Source: Palsa-506 sp963786975
Lineage (GTDB): Bacteria; Actinomycetota; Actinomycetes; Streptosporangiales; Streptosporangiaceae
Length of the DNA: 64,000 bases
Assembly (NCBI GenBank): GCA_963786975.1
Contig: CAWBBE010000012.1
Coordinates: 1-64,000, forward strand
Direction of reading: 5' to 3'
Shown here: positions 1 through 8,829 of the stretch, piece after piece
Layout: each line of letters begins with the position of its first letter
How positions within the stretch are numbered: position 1 is the stretch's first letter
Notes under the pieces: model-generated
The model's input: the letters and a program-made list of their open reading frames with translations, nothing else
Told to the model about the DNA's origin: nothing
The model's database searches: none
Made by a program: the position numbers and the translations under genes

Positions 1-695
1 CTCCGGGCTCGGTGAGGATCCCGGATTTCAGGAACGCCTTCACCAGCGAGCAGATACGCTTATCTTTGATCCTCGCCCGCAGGCGATCCATCAGGGCCGA
101 GTGGTCGATTTCGTCGAAACAGGCCTTGATGTCCGTCTCAAACACCCAATGATAGTTCTTGGGGGCAGAGGCCAGATGGTGGATCTCGGAGATCGCGTCA
201 TGTGCGCGCCGGTTCGGGCGGAACCCATACGAGCACGGCCTGAAATCCGCCTCGAAGATGGGCTCGAGCACTAGTTTCAGGCTTGCCTGGACCACGCGAT
301 CGGCAATGGTGGGAATTCCTAGCTTCCGGAACTTTCCGGTATTTCCCTTGGGTATCATCACCTGCCGTACTTCGACCGGCCGGAACTCACCTGACTTCAG
401 CAAGTCCCGGATCTGGCCTCAGGAAGCCCTCGACCCCGACCGAGGTCTCGACCCTGGCCGCGGTGGCCTTGTCGATGCCTGCGGTCTGGGCGCCCTTGTT
501 AGCGGACACGCGTTCCCACGCGTGCACCAGGAACGCCGGGTCGTAGACGAGGTTGAACAGGTCACCGAACCGGCGACCAGGATCCTCGGTCGCCCAGTGG
601 TGCAACTTGGCCTGCATCCTCCGTACCGCGAAGTAAGCCGAATCAGGATGCGGCCACCACGCAGCGCCGGTATTCACCAGCGCATCTTCGGACAT
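1..695 (-). pseudogene. ltrA: Group II intron reverse transcriptase/maturase, frameshifted and partial
   Basis: The N-terminal part (start at 695) reads through the usual RT entry region, including NKGAQTAGID. Around position 425 the frame shifts. The continuing frame then gives RT blocks such as VRQVMIPKGNTGKFRKLGIP, EADFRPCSYGFRPNR and VFETDIKACFDEIDH before the left edge cuts it off. The catalytic YADD block and the maturase domain are outside the window. With the frameshift this copy cannot make a continuous maturase unless it is a sequencing error. It differs in sequence from the RT at 3404-4777, so the two introns are not recent copies of each other. Confidence 0.85.
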
Positions 696-1287
696 TACAT
701 TTCCTCCTTGACTGACACGCTGCCGCCCTTCCCCATGTGCACGGGCTTTCCCCGGCTCGGAGTACTACGGCGGCTCCGTCCCGCCCGCGCCTTCGGCAGG
801 CGTCGCGCCTATCCCCGCCCCATCTCCTGGCAGGAGATGGGGCATGGAACGCACGCGGGCGGTTCCCACGTTCACTGCTGTCCGGTCGACGGGTTAGGCA
901 CCCGGCTCTGCCCCTGCGGCATCGCCACGGTTACGCCGCAGGCAATTCACCGTGGCCTCCGGACCCAGACAATGGAGACCCTGCCCGGAGTTCCCCGCCG
1001 TCATGAAAGGCGGGTGCGCGCCGCGAACCAGCCCATATCCGCCGGGTTGGAGCTGGCGGCACGTGAAGAGGCGTAACGCAGCCGGTTCCTCTCGTATACC
1101 TTCCCGTCTTGCTCACCGCGCCCGGCCCATCCGGCAGTACCGAGCCGGCGCGACTTTGTCGAGGCTGCTCCCGCCCTCACCAGCGACCCCCGGCTCCGGC
1201 TGCCTCCAGCTTCACCCCACCGCTGCGACGGCAAGGAGATGGACGGTCTCTCACCTCCATCCGAAACAGCAGCGCCTCGTGGCGCAC
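1..1287 (-). mobile_element. Group II intron, 5' part (truncated by window edge)
   Basis: A group II intron on the minus strand carries the reverse transcriptase remnant described separately. The probable 5' boundary is the GTGCGCC at 1287 reading leftwards, which matches the usual GUGYG intron start. The roughly 590 bases between it and the maturase start have the right length for ribozyme domains I-IV, close to the 557 bases in the second intron of this window. The 3' end, with domains V and VI, lies outside the window. The boundary is inferred from the consensus and spacing and was not folded. Confidence 0.55.
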
Positions 1288-1511
1288 CCACTTACGTGCC
1301 AGAACGGAGGGCAAATCAGGGGTTCTCACGGTCGCTCGCAGACCACCAGAACTAGCCCGGGCCATCAGCATGCATGTCAAAGACTCTTTTCGAACTCAAA
1401 TAGCATGACGCCAGTAGCTACGGACTGATGGTTGGGCCGCAAGCTAGGGCATGCGTGGCCCGTTCCAGGCCAGTCGCGGTGAGCCTTTCTCCGCTATGCC
1501 TGGGCCCGCTA

Positions 1512-2246
1512 CTACTGGGCTTTGGCGGTCGCATCGACGGCTTGGAGGATGAGCTGGGTTGCAGCCTCGGGCTGGGACACGAACGAGACGTGCGAGGCCG
1601 GTACCTCCACGATCGTCGCGTTGGCGCGCTCGGCCATGAACCGCTGGAGCGCTGGGGGGATCGCCTTGTCCTCGGTGCCGAGCAGGTACCAGCACGGCAG
1701 CGTCTTCCAGGCAAGCGGGCCCGACGGCGCGGCGGCGAACGCGGCGGCAGCGTACGGCCGCTGTGCTGCGGCCATCACCGCGGCCGTCTCAGGGTCGACG
1801 TCGGCGGCGAAAGCGTCGCGGAACGCCTCAGGGGCGAGGAGCAGGTCGGTGCCCTGGCTCCCATCCGGGCCGGTGAACGGCACGGGCCGGATCGAGGGGC
1901 CGACCAGACTGCCTTCGAACCGCCCAAGGAGCTGCTCCTGGGTCTCGCCCTCGTCGCACATCCAGCCGTTGAAGTAGACCAGCGCCTGCACCTGGTCGTT
2001 GCCGGTCGCGGCCATCGAGATGACATTGCCGCCGTAGGAGTGGCCCACGAGCACGATCGGACCGGTCAAGCTCCGCAGGAACTCCGCAAGGTACCTCGAG
2101 TCGGCAGCGAGATCGCGAAGCGGGTTGGCAAACCCGATGGCACGGAATCCTTCGCGCTGCAGGGCGCGGATCTCGGCGTCGCAGCCGGTCGCGTCGGCCC
2201 ACGCGCCGTGGACCAAGACAATCGTCGGCATCTCAGCAGGCATCAT
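1512..2246 (-). CDS. Alpha/beta hydrolase
   Basis: A 244-residue single-domain alpha/beta hydrolase, probably a cytoplasmic esterase-like enzyme of unknown substrate. The oxyanion-side motif LVHGAWADATGCD lies near residue 9. The nucleophile elbow GHSYGG gives the catalytic Ser. Near the C-terminus, LGTEDKAIPP supplies the likely acid and PASHVSF the likely catalytic His, so the triad looks complete. The start at 2246 is chosen because AAGGAG lies about 8 bases upstream of two consecutive ATG codons; a longer open frame upstream has no ribosome site and reads through IS debris. It stands alone between a group II intron and transposase fragments. Confidence 0.85.
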   Translation of the reverse strand: MMPAEMPTIVLVHGAWADATGCDAEIRALQREGFRAIGFANPLRDLAADSRYLAEFLRSLTGPIVLVGHSYGGNVISMAATGNDQVQALVYFNGWMCDEGETQEQLLGRFEGSLVGPSIRPVPFTGPDGSQGTDLLLAPEAFRDAFAADVDPETAAVMAAAQRPYAAAAFAAAPSGPLAWKTLPCWYLLGTEDKAIPPALQRFMAERANATIVEVPASHVSFVSQPEAATQLILQAVDATAKAQ

Positions 2247-2372
2247 GACTCGCTCCTTTGCAGATGGTTTGCCCGGTGCCGCGACTCTACCCGCGTCGGC
2301 GTGTCCAGCCAAGATCAAGAAAACATGGGATCCGCGCGTGCCCAGCCTACGCGGCTGCGCCGGCCTGGCCGG

Positions 2373-2450
2373 GGTTATCCGTCTGACCTGGACGACGAGG
2401 AATGGGCCACCCTGGAGCCGCTGCTGCCACCGGCTTTCCGGCCCGGGCAT
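2373..2450 (+). pseudogene. IS5-like transposase N-terminal fragment
   Basis: One reading frame gives YPSDLDDEEWATLEPLLP, the conserved N-terminal signature of actinobacterial IS5-group transposases (Y-P-S-D-L-x-D-x-E-W). Homology stops within about 25 codons and no DDE region follows, so this is only a relic. The neighbouring bases to about 2610 are unusually AT-rich for this window and show no gene. Confidence 0.6.
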
Positions 2451-2617
2451 ATCGGCCCGGGCCTGAAGGCCCCAGGCAAAGCTGCTTCTCGGCGGGATAA
2501 ACATTAGAACCAGTGAACTCTTGCTAATTGTGAAAGCACTGATAGTAATTGTCGCATTCCGGGAATCCGCGACTAGCTCAAATATTGTCATGAGGAATAG
2601 CAGCGCAATAGTATTAC

Positions 2618-2806
2618 GACGCCGGGAACAATACCATCGGGCGGATCACCAAATCGGGGAAGAAGGTGTCGACCTACACCGGCCCCGGCATCAGTTATCC
2701 CGCAGACAACGCACCCGGCCCGGACGGAGCGCTGTGGTTCGCCAACCACGGCAGCGCCTCCCTCGGCCGAATCACCACCTCGATCGGCCCGATCGGTAAG
2801 CCCTGA
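2618..2806 (+). pseudogene. Virginiamycin B lyase-like beta-propeller, C-terminal fragment
   Basis: The frame from 2618 to the TGA at 2804-2806 reads NTIGRITKSGKK followed by GPDGALWFANHGSASLGRIT. This is the blade repeat of streptogramin (virginiamycin B) lyase-like propellers. Only about 62 residues remain of a family that normally has about 290 or more, and there is no start or upstream blade. The second group II intron begins 41 bases after the stop codon. Confidence 0.7.
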
Positions 2807-3403
2807 ACCCGCTGCAACGAGTCGCGTTCCCGTAGTACGGCAGCAGGTGCGCCCAGAGAGCAGGAGGTGATCGTCCAGCGGTCATGACCTGATCGGAAGC
2901 TCGTCGTCGCCTGCCGGTGCAAGTCCGGTCCGGGTAATTGCCAGGGAGCCCGGTAGCAGGCTGGCGTTCTGGCCTGGAAACGGGCTGGGGCGGAGCCCAG
3001 CGTCGAAAGCCCTTTAGGGGAAGCAAGGAGCGGTCCGTAGCGTGCAGCGAAGCCTGCCGCGTCGTTAGACATTGCGGGAGAGCCGAGCCGGGCTGTTCAC
3101 GGTGAAGGCCATGGAAGCGGTGAAGATCCTGGAAGCGCAGCCGCGAGGGACTCCCCGGCGTAGAGGGCGCGGAACGTTCAGATGGTGGCGGCGGGAACTG
3201 GGGAGGCCCTCCCCGGCCGAAGCGGGCTCGTGGTGCCCGCGGACAAGCGCCGTCTTATAACCGGTGAGGAGCCGGGAAGTGGGCGGGGCGCCGGGAGGGA
3301 GTCGGAGGCGGCCGTAGTACCGCTCGAGCCGCAGGACAACACAACCTGCGGTGATGGGAAGGGCCGCTGCTTCGTTCGCGCGCGAGCTGGGAGCTGCTGA
3401 CTG

Positions 3404-4777
3404 GTGAGTGCCGGTGTTACGGCTAGGTCCACCCTGGCGGCTGTCCATGGGGACAGAGTCAGAGCGTTGCAGCATGCGCTTTACCGGGCGGCCAAGGCCG
3501 ACCCGAAACGACGGTTCCATGCACTGCGAGACAAGGTCTACCGCGAGGACGTCTTGCAGCGAGCGTGGGTCGCGGTGCGCCGTAACAACGGCGCGCCGGG
3601 CACCGGCAAGACCACCTTGGCTGATACCGGGGAGTACGGGGTGTCCCGGCTGCTCGGCGAGCTGGCTGATGAGTTGCGGGCCGGCACGTGGCGTCCGCTG
3701 CCTGCGCGGAAGGTGCTGATCCCGAAGCCGGGCAGCAGTGAGCGCAGGCCGCTGGCGATCGCTGCGGTCCGGGACCGGATCGTGCAGGCCGCGGTGAAGA
3801 TCGTGCTCGAGCCGGTCTTCGAGGCGGATTTCCTGCCGTGCAGCTTCGGGTTCCGCCCGGGGCGGTCGGCGCACGATGCCCTGCAGGTGCTCATCGACGA
3901 GTCCTGGCAGGGTCGGCGGTGGGTGGTCGAGACGGACATCGCGAACTGCTTTTCCGCGATTCCGCATGAGGAGTTGATGCAGGCGGCAGGGGAACGCATC
4001 AGCGACCAGGGCGTCCTGAAGCTCGTGCGCGCGATGCTGCGCGCGGGGGTGATGGAGGACGGGCGGGTGCGGCGAGAGGTGACCGGGGCTCCGCAAGGCG
4101 GCCCGGCGTCCCCGTTGCTCTGCAACATTTACCTGCACTGGCTGGACCGGATGTGGGACGCGCGCGAGCACGGGGTGCTGGTGCGCTATTGCGATGACCT
4201 GGTGGTGATGTGCAGCACCCGGCAGCAGGCCGAAACCGCGCTGAAGCGGCTGGAGGCCGTGCTGGGCGGCCTTGGACTGCAGCTTAAGCAGTCCAAGACC
4301 AGGATCGTGCACCTGAATGAGGACAAGGACGCCGAGGGGTTCGATTTCCTCGGCTTCCGCCACCGGCTGGTACGCGGGTGGACCCCGAAGTCGGCGCACC
4401 TGGTCTTCCTCGCCCGCTGGCCCGCACGCAAGGCTGTTCAGCATGCCCGTGACCGGATCCGGGAGATCACCGGACGGGAACGGCTGCTGCTGCCGGCCGA
4501 GTGGATCGTGGAGGATCTCAACAGATTCCTGCGCGGCTGGGCCGGGTACTTCCGCTACGGGAACTCGGCTCTCGTGCTCGGCCAGATCAGGAACTACGCC
4601 CTGGAACGGCTCGCGCTGTGGCTGTCGAAGAAAGGCAACCGGCGACGAGCCTGGGGATGGGGCATCAAACAGGTGCTGCTATCCCCGGACCATCTGGGCC
4701 TGATCATCCTTGATGGGACCGTCATCCCGCCCAGGCCCTTCCGGCCCTGGCGCGGGCAGGCCGAACGCCGACGGTGA
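3404..4777 (+). CDS. ltrA: Group II intron reverse transcriptase/maturase
   Basis: This 457-residue intron-encoded protein helps splice its own intron RNA and copies it into DNA during mobility. The RT blocks are in order: VLIPKPGSSERRPLAIAAVRD, EADFLPCSFGFRPGRSAHDA, the VETDIANCFSAIPHEEL block with the first catalytic Asp, GAPQGGPASPLLCNIYLH, and the active-site YCDDLVVMC (YCDD instead of the commoner YADD or FADD). The C-terminal maturase X region includes EWIVEDLNRFLRGWAGYFR. There is no HNH endonuclease domain, so target choice may rely on replication forks or terminator-like sites. The start is GTG at 3404. The frame is intact and probably functional. Confidence 0.92.
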   Translation: MSAGVTARSTLAAVHGDRVRALQHALYRAAKADPKRRFHALRDKVYREDVLQRAWVAVRRNNGAPGTGKTTLADTGEYGVSRLLGELADELRAGTWRPLPARKVLIPKPGSSERRPLAIAAVRDRIVQAAVKIVLEPVFEADFLPCSFGFRPGRSAHDALQVLIDESWQGRRWVVETDIANCFSAIPHEELMQAAGERISDQGVLKLVRAMLRAGVMEDGRVRREVTGAPQGGPASPLLCNIYLHWLDRMWDAREHGVLVRYCDDLVVMCSTRQQAETALKRLEAVLGGLGLQLKQSKTRIVHLNEDKDAEGFDFLGFRHRLVRGWTPKSAHLVFLARWPARKAVQHARDRIREITGRERLLLPAEWIVEDLNRFLRGWAGYFRYGNSALVLGQIRNYALERLALWLSKKGNRRRAWGWGIKQVLLSPDHLGLIILDGTVIPPRPFRPWRGQAERRR

Positions 4778-4788
4778 AGAACGTCGGT

Positions 4789-4821
4789 AAGCCGTGTGCG
4801 GGAGAACCGCATGCACGGTTT
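4789..4821 (+). ncRNA. Group II intron domain V hairpin
   Basis: The stretch AAGCCGTGTGCGG-GAGA-ACCGCATGCACGGTTT folds into the 34-base domain V hairpin with its GNRA-like loop. It sits 12 bases past the maturase stop, where domain V is expected. It holds the catalytic AGC-like triad at its 5' side. Confidence 0.75.
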
Positions 4822-4941
4822 GACGGGCGGGGACTGGAGACGGCGCCGCTACCAGCGGAAACCGCGCCAGTCCCCGACCCTCCCCATTGAGGCTGTGACC
4901 TGGGGATAGCCGAGGTATCTGGGGGTAGCCCTGGTTCCTGC

Positions 4942-5040
4942 ATGGGGCAGCCGGACGAGTGGCGGCTCCGCGATCTATCAGCCCTGATCGTGGCCCATGC
5001 TTGCGCCGCGCCCGGCTACCTGGTCTTCCGCGGCCACTGA
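4942..5040 (+). CDS. Small open frame, 32 aa (doubtful)
   Basis: ATG at 4942 opens a 32-codon frame beginning MGQPDEWRLRDLSAL and ending YLVFRGH before TGA. It lies just downstream of the group II intron. No ribosome site is convincing and I recognise no family. It may be the tail of a gene interrupted by the intron, but the upstream exon side shows no matching frame. Confidence 0.15.
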   Translation: MGQPDEWRLRDLSALIVAHACAAPGYLVFRGH

Positions 5041-5130
5041 CACCCATCCGCAGGCCCGCTTATAGAACAACGCCACGTCCAGCACGAGGACCGCGGCCGG
5101 GTACACCAGTCGCCATCAGGACACGCTCTG

Positions 5131-5517
5131 TCACGACGGCTCATCGCTCCGATCCGATCCGATCGTGAGCACGTGCCAGAAGATCCCCGTCGCGAGCCAG
5201 GGGATCGTGACTACCACGAGGATCTCCAGCGCGTAGGCGCTGCCGGTGATCAGCCCGATCAGACCAGCGATGACCGCGATCGTGCCGAACCCGCTGGCGA
5301 TCCACCTGAGGACCTGGCCCGTACGTGGTTGAGGTCTCGTATACAGGTCGCCGGACGCGACGACAGCGCAGCCGATGCCGAGGACCAGTATCACGGCGGA
5401 TGTGGCCCACGCGCTGGAGATCAGCGGCAGGCTCGTTCCTCCCCGATACACGGCGTACGTGATGAAGATCACTACGATGGCGCAGGACGAGACCGCGTCC
5501 CGCCAGGTCAGTCCCAT
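5131..5517 (-). CDS. Small integral membrane protein, 128 aa
   Basis: About 128 residues with four hydrophobic segments: SSCAIVVIFITYAVY, SAWATSAVILVLGIGCAVV, ASGFGTIAVIAGLIGLITG and LEILVVVTIPWLATGIFW. It is therefore a four-helix membrane protein with a short charged tail. The start at 5517 follows AAGGAGG by 8 bases; the open frame upstream has no such site. I do not recognise a named family. It is transcribed in the same direction as the PadR pair at 5686-6737 but separated by about 170 bases, so membership of that operon is uncertain. Confidence 0.7.
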   Translation of the reverse strand: MGLTWRDAVSSCAIVVIFITYAVYRGGTSLPLISSAWATSAVILVLGIGCAVVASGDLYTRPQPRTGQVLRWIASGFGTIAVIAGLIGLITGSAYALEILVVVTIPWLATGIFWHVLTIGSDRSDEPS

Positions 5518-5685
5518 CGTCAGCACCTCCTTCGATCTCCGGTGAAGGGCCACTGTCCAGTGTGCGCTCAGGTGCCCTGCGCGGCTAAGTAGGCGCTGGC
5601 CCGGCGTCAGCGCCGGGCTCAGCCTTGGCGAGGCCCGCCCGGCGCACGCCGGGCCGCACCCGCGCGGGCACGCAGATCAACACGG

Positions 5686-6405
5686 TCACGCCTGACGCGG
5701 CACCCGTGCCCTGATCCGCGCGAGTTCGGCCATCTGCGCCTGATGGTCGAACTCGGCCATCTGTGCCTGGTGCTGGGCCTGCGTGTAACCCGGCGGCCTG
5801 AAGAACGCGCTGGAGGCCGGGCGCCACAGCAGCCACACCGCAGCGAGACCGACCAGCCAGTACAGCACGGGGACGGTCGGGCTGCCCGCGATGACCGGGA
5901 CGAGGCTCAACCGGATCCCCGGCGGCCCGAAGACTTCGGTCAGGTCGAGCGTCGCCGCGCCGAACAGCACCGTGGACACGATGCGCGCCCAGTTCCTGCC
6001 CCGGCCGTTCTCCCGGGCCATCCACAGCCACAGCGCGAGCGGGGCCAAGGACCAGGCTATCGACACCGTGATGAACGGCGTGTTCAGCAGCTGGCTGACC
6101 TTGATGTCGCCGATGAGGGCCAGCAAGATGACCAGGTTGACGGTGCTGACCGCGGCGCCCGCGTACATGAGCTTGACGGCGGCCTGCACCGTGCGCGCCG
6201 AGCGTGGCACGCTGGGCCACAGCCGCAGCCACAGGCCGCTGCGGATCAGGTCCGCGGCCTCGGCCAGGCCGGGGCGGCGCTGGCCGTGCGGGGCCCCGGC
6301 GATCAGCACCGCGAGGATCTCCTGCTCGTTCTCGCGCCGGAACTCCCGGGGATACCAGGCCAGCAATCGCCGGTAGGCCCGCTCCAGGTGCTCCTGATCG
6401 GTCAT
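5686..6405 (-). CDS. Membrane protein co-encoded with PadR regulator
   Basis: A 239-residue protein. The soluble N-terminal ~75 residues include RAYRRLLAWYPREFRRENEQ, typical of actinobacterial proteins encoded next to PadR regulators. Four membrane segments follow (about residues 78-97, 108-128, 142-160 and 172-192), then a C-terminal repeat in which QAQMAEFDHQAQMAEL occurs as two near-identical units. Its ATG overlaps the stop of the PadR gene by four bases (ATGA), so the two are translationally coupled. The molecular role is unknown; the pairing suggests a membrane response controlled by PadR. Confidence 0.85.
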   Translation of the reverse strand: MTDQEHLERAYRRLLAWYPREFRRENEQEILAVLIAGAPHGQRRPGLAEAADLIRSGLWLRLWPSVPRSARTVQAAVKLMYAGAAVSTVNLVILLALIGDIKVSQLLNTPFITVSIAWSLAPLALWLWMARENGRGRNWARIVSTVLFGAATLDLTEVFGPPGIRLSLVPVIAGSPTVPVLYWLVGLAAVWLLWRPASSAFFRPPGYTQAQHQAQMAEFDHQAQMAELARIRARVPRQA

Positions 6406-6737
6406 GTCGCCATCCCCCCTGCCAGGTCCAGCCGCTTCAGCGCCACGGCGGCATGAGCCTGCAGCCGGGCCGCCTCATCCGCGAGCTGCCTGGTGCCCGC
6501 GGGGGTGAGCCGGTAGTACCGGCGCAGCCGCCCGTCCACGACCTCTTGCCGGTCCACCCCGATCAGCTCGTCCGCGCGCAACCGGTCCAGGGCGGTGTAC
6601 AGGGTCCCGGCGCGCAGCCGGACCTGGCCGCCGGAGATGTCCCGGACGTCGGCGATGATCCCGTACCCGTGCTGGCTGCCGTTGGCCAGCGCGGTGAGGA
6701 TCATGAAGGTCGCTTCCTGCATCGCCCGCATGGCCAT
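6402..6737 (-). CDS. PadR-family transcriptional regulator
   Basis: A 111-residue cytoplasmic winged-helix repressor of the short PadR class. The core is MQEATFMILTALANGSQHGYGI, then RLRAGTLYTALDRLRADELI (recognition helix and wing start), RRYYRLTPAGTRQL (wing) and a short C-terminal dimerisation helix. The family usually represses its own operon and a transporter or membrane partner in response to small molecules. Here the partner is the coupled membrane protein immediately downstream. The first ATG at 6737 is preferred because a good promoter places the transcript start at or next to it. Confidence 0.9.
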   Translation of the reverse strand: MAMRAMQEATFMILTALANGSQHGYGIIADVRDISGGQVRLRAGTLYTALDRLRADELIGVDRQEVVDGRLRRYYRLTPAGTRQLADEAARLQAHAAVALKRLDLAGGMAT

Positions 6738-6743
6738 GTAGAC

Positions 6744-6772
6744 GTTATATACCGTTGAACGATCGATGGCAA
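6744..6772 (-). promoter_or_regulatory. Probable leaderless promoter and PadR operator
   Basis: Reading on the minus strand: TTGCCA (6772-6767), a 17-base spacer, then TATAAC (6749-6744), with the PadR ATG only 6 bases further on. This predicts a transcript that begins at or near the start codon, and no Shine-Dalgarno is seen. The -10 lies within the near-palindrome ACGGTATATAACGT (6742-6755, 12 of 14 positions symmetric), a plausible autorepression operator. Confidence 0.6.
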
Positions 6773-7000
6773 GTCCGCCATCCGGCCTGCCCTCGCGCCG
6801 GGATGATCAGCAGAACAGGAGTGCGCGGCAGCACCCCGGTGAGCATGATCCGGAACATATGCGGAACGATCTTCGCTGTCAGCACGGCAACAGCGGCGTC
6901 TCGCGAGGCCAGCGCACAAATTCGCCAGCCTGCAACGGCGGCCTCCGGAGCCGTAAGCGTGCCCGTTGCGTGCCCGATAGGGTGGTCGATTGCGGGGACT

Positions 7001-7321
7001 CACCTGGTCGTGCCACGACGGGCACTGCCGGGCCAGGTGATCCATCACCGCCGCCAGCAGCGGCGCGGCGGCCTTGACCCGCTTGTGATACCCCGGCTGC
7101 CCCGGCACGTACGGGAACAAGTGCCCCAGCCGCGCGTAGCACATCCGCAGCCAGTGACGCTCCGATCGCGCGCCCAGCAGCACCTGCGCCACCGCCCGGC
7201 ACGCCAGCTCCGCATCGGACAGCCGCTTCGGCTGACCCCGGCTGCGCCGGCCGGAAGGGATCACGTGATCGTCGATCTCCACGTACAGTGCGATCAAGAG
7301 GGTATCCAGGTCTGGCGTCAC
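7001..7321 (-). pseudogene. IS982-like transposase, N-terminal fragment
   Basis: From a GTG at 7321 the frame reads LDTLLIALYVEIDDHVIP, then RLSDAELACRAVAQVLLG, RHWLRMCYARLGHLFPYV and GYHKRVKAAAPLL. This is the N-terminal third of actinobacterial IS982-family transposases. Similarity ends near 7005, before the first catalytic Asp of the DDE domain, and the remaining frame is unlike the family. The gene is a fragment fused to unrelated sequence. Confidence 0.75.
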
Positions 7322-7344
7322 AACCGATCATGGATGCCCTCCCT

Positions 7345-7530
7345 TCATTTCATAATCAACCCGACACGCCGCATTGGCAGCGCCCGCTCGGCCTGGCTGC
7401 GGGACCAGCACATCACGACCAGATCGTCAGCGAACGGGCCAGGACCCGTCTTGCTCGTCCCATGCCCGTCGAGCCGGTGCTGGTAAACGTTGCCCATGAC
7501 GGGTGAAATCACCCCGCTTGTGAGGTCCCG
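7345..7530 (-). pseudogene. Group II intron reverse transcriptase fragment
   Basis: The minus-strand frame reads SGVISPVMGNVYQHRLD then PFADDLVVMCWSRSQAERAL. These are the block-4 to block-5 region and FADD active site of an intron RT, with nothing of blocks 0-3 or the maturase domain. It directly abuts the IS982 fragment. This is a third intron RT trace, distinct from both other RTs (FADD here, YCDD at 3404-4777). Confidence 0.75.
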
Positions 7531-7633
7531 GTGACCGGCCGCCGAACTGACCTCCTCGATCCGGGCCGCGGTCATCTCGGCCCCTGATGGATGCTGTCCA
7601 TCTCGCTGGCGGGACTGCTGAACATGGTGACAA

Positions 7634-8518
7634 TTGAAGGAGAGTTCAATACGCGGCCATGTGGATGGGGTCAGTGTGATCACCGAGGACGTGAGCGATG
7701 ACGGAAGGACAGCTATCGGCTGGGCTCGTGACGTCGACCAAGGACCGCGCGATGAGCACGGCGACGGCGACAGTCCCGAGGAGGTGCTCCGCGCAATCGA
7801 GGGCAGGCTCACGGTCAGCGGCGAATGGCTGTTAGCCGGGCGGGCAGGCGGCCGATGGGGTCGCGCCCACGTATGCCGAGTTCGGCCTGGCCGTGTTCTG
7901 CATGTGATCGGCGCCAGCCCGATGGCCGACCGAATCCGGGAACTGCTCGCCGACGGCCTTGTGCCCGGCTGGGCGCTCCTTCCTGTTCCGCCCGGGCGGA
8001 CCCCTTTGCACGTACTCGAAGATCCGCTGCTAGCAGCGCACGGAAGCCGCCGGTTCTACAACCTGCTCGACCGCAATGGCTTTGCCACCGTCGAGGAGCT
8101 TGCGGCCGCCCCGGACGACTGCCTGCTCAGCATCTATCAGGGCGGTCTGAAGTTGGTCGCCGCAGTCCGCCAGATCCTGCGAGAGATGGGCTATTCCGCT
8201 GGCCTGGCCCGTCCGTCTGATACTGACGCGGTGGCCGAGCGGCTGACGCGCATTACAACACGGCTGGCGGAAGGCCAGCGGCTACGCTACCGCGAGTTCG
8301 CTGGCATGCTGGCCCGCTCGTCTATGCCGCCCGCGGCTCTCGACAGGATCGTCGATTCCCTCAGTGCCGAGAGCATCCCTCCTGCGGACCCACTGGTCTG
8401 CCTGCTGCTGGAAACAGCTGGCGAGGCGGAACTGGCCGACTCTTACCAGGGCACTCACGCCAAGGCAGCTGACGCCGGCGACAGCATCGCGCCGGGCGTG
8501 CCAGAGCCAAGCACGTAA
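7634..8518 (+). CDS. Protein of unknown function with helix-hairpin-helix-like segment
   Basis: Up to 294 residues. I do not recognise the family. The N-terminal ~60 residues are acidic and probably disordered. A middle segment is compact: VLHVIGASPMADRIRELLADG and WALLPVPPGRTPLHVLED. Residues about 140-190 (NLLDRNGFATVEELAAAPDD ... LLSIYQGGLKLVAAVRQIL) resemble the paired helix-hairpin-helix of the RNA polymerase alpha C-terminal domain. The start is uncertain: TTG at 7634 lacks a clear ribosome site, and in-frame GTG codons at 7661 and 7676 are alternatives. The 5' end abuts RT debris, so the gene may be truncated. Confidence 0.55.
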   Translation: MKESSIRGHVDGVSVITEDVSDDGRTAIGWARDVDQGPRDEHGDGDSPEEVLRAIEGRLTVSGEWLLAGRAGGRWGRAHVCRVRPGRVLHVIGASPMADRIRELLADGLVPGWALLPVPPGRTPLHVLEDPLLAAHGSRRFYNLLDRNGFATVEELAAAPDDCLLSIYQGGLKLVAAVRQILREMGYSAGLARPSDTDAVAERLTRITTRLAEGQRLRYREFAGMLARSSMPPAALDRIVDSLSAESIPPADPLVCLLLETAGEAELADSYQGTHAKAADAGDSIAPGVPEPST

Positions 8519-8829
8519 GCGCGCCGCTGTCGCTGACTCCGCCAGCCCGGGGCTCTGCTGAGCCACCCTGATACCAGGCCGCTGATCGACTTCGCCGACC
8601 CGGCCAGGCTGCTGATCGTCGCGGTCACCACCAGGCCCGCCAAGCCAACCGTAGGGAACTCCGCATTGGCGCTGGATCGCTCGCCTAGCGGCGATCGACG
8701 ACCGGCCAGGTGCGGGGCGTTCCTTATGAAGCCAAAGCCTGTGATCTGCGGCGTTTTGGTGCCGGGACGCAGAAGCCTGCGACGGCGTTGTCGCATTGCC
8801 CGGCACCCGTCTGCCTGTCGCGCAGCGCC
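8519..8829. other. Gap without a supported gene
   Basis: I see no coding frame with a ribosome site or recognisable family on either strand, and no strong hairpin. Confidence 0.5.

Larger units (their letters stand above)
2847..4887 (+). mobile_element. Group II intron with maturase gene, apparently complete
   Basis: The 5' end is placed at GTGCGCCCAGAGAG (2847), a good GUGYG start. About 557 bases of presumptive domains I-IV precede the maturase gene. After the maturase stop comes a recognisable domain V and then a long hairpin (GGGGACTGG ... CCAGTCCCC, about 4829-4876) that can serve as domain VI, ending near CCCCAT at 4882-4887. The maturase lacks an endonuclease domain. The intron lies just downstream of a decayed lyase stop codon. 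Both ends are predicted by consensus only, so the 3' end may be off by a few bases. Confidence 0.75.

Noticed and set aside
1428..2507. Plus-strand open frame running across the alpha/beta hydrolase.
   Set aside because: It is antisense to a complete hydrolase triad; only its last ~40 codons are meaningful, as an IS5 transposase relic.
5743..6456. Plus-strand open frame opposite the PadR-linked membrane protein.
   Set aside because: Gln/Arg/His-rich shadow without motifs; the minus-strand pair has coupled starts and a promoter.
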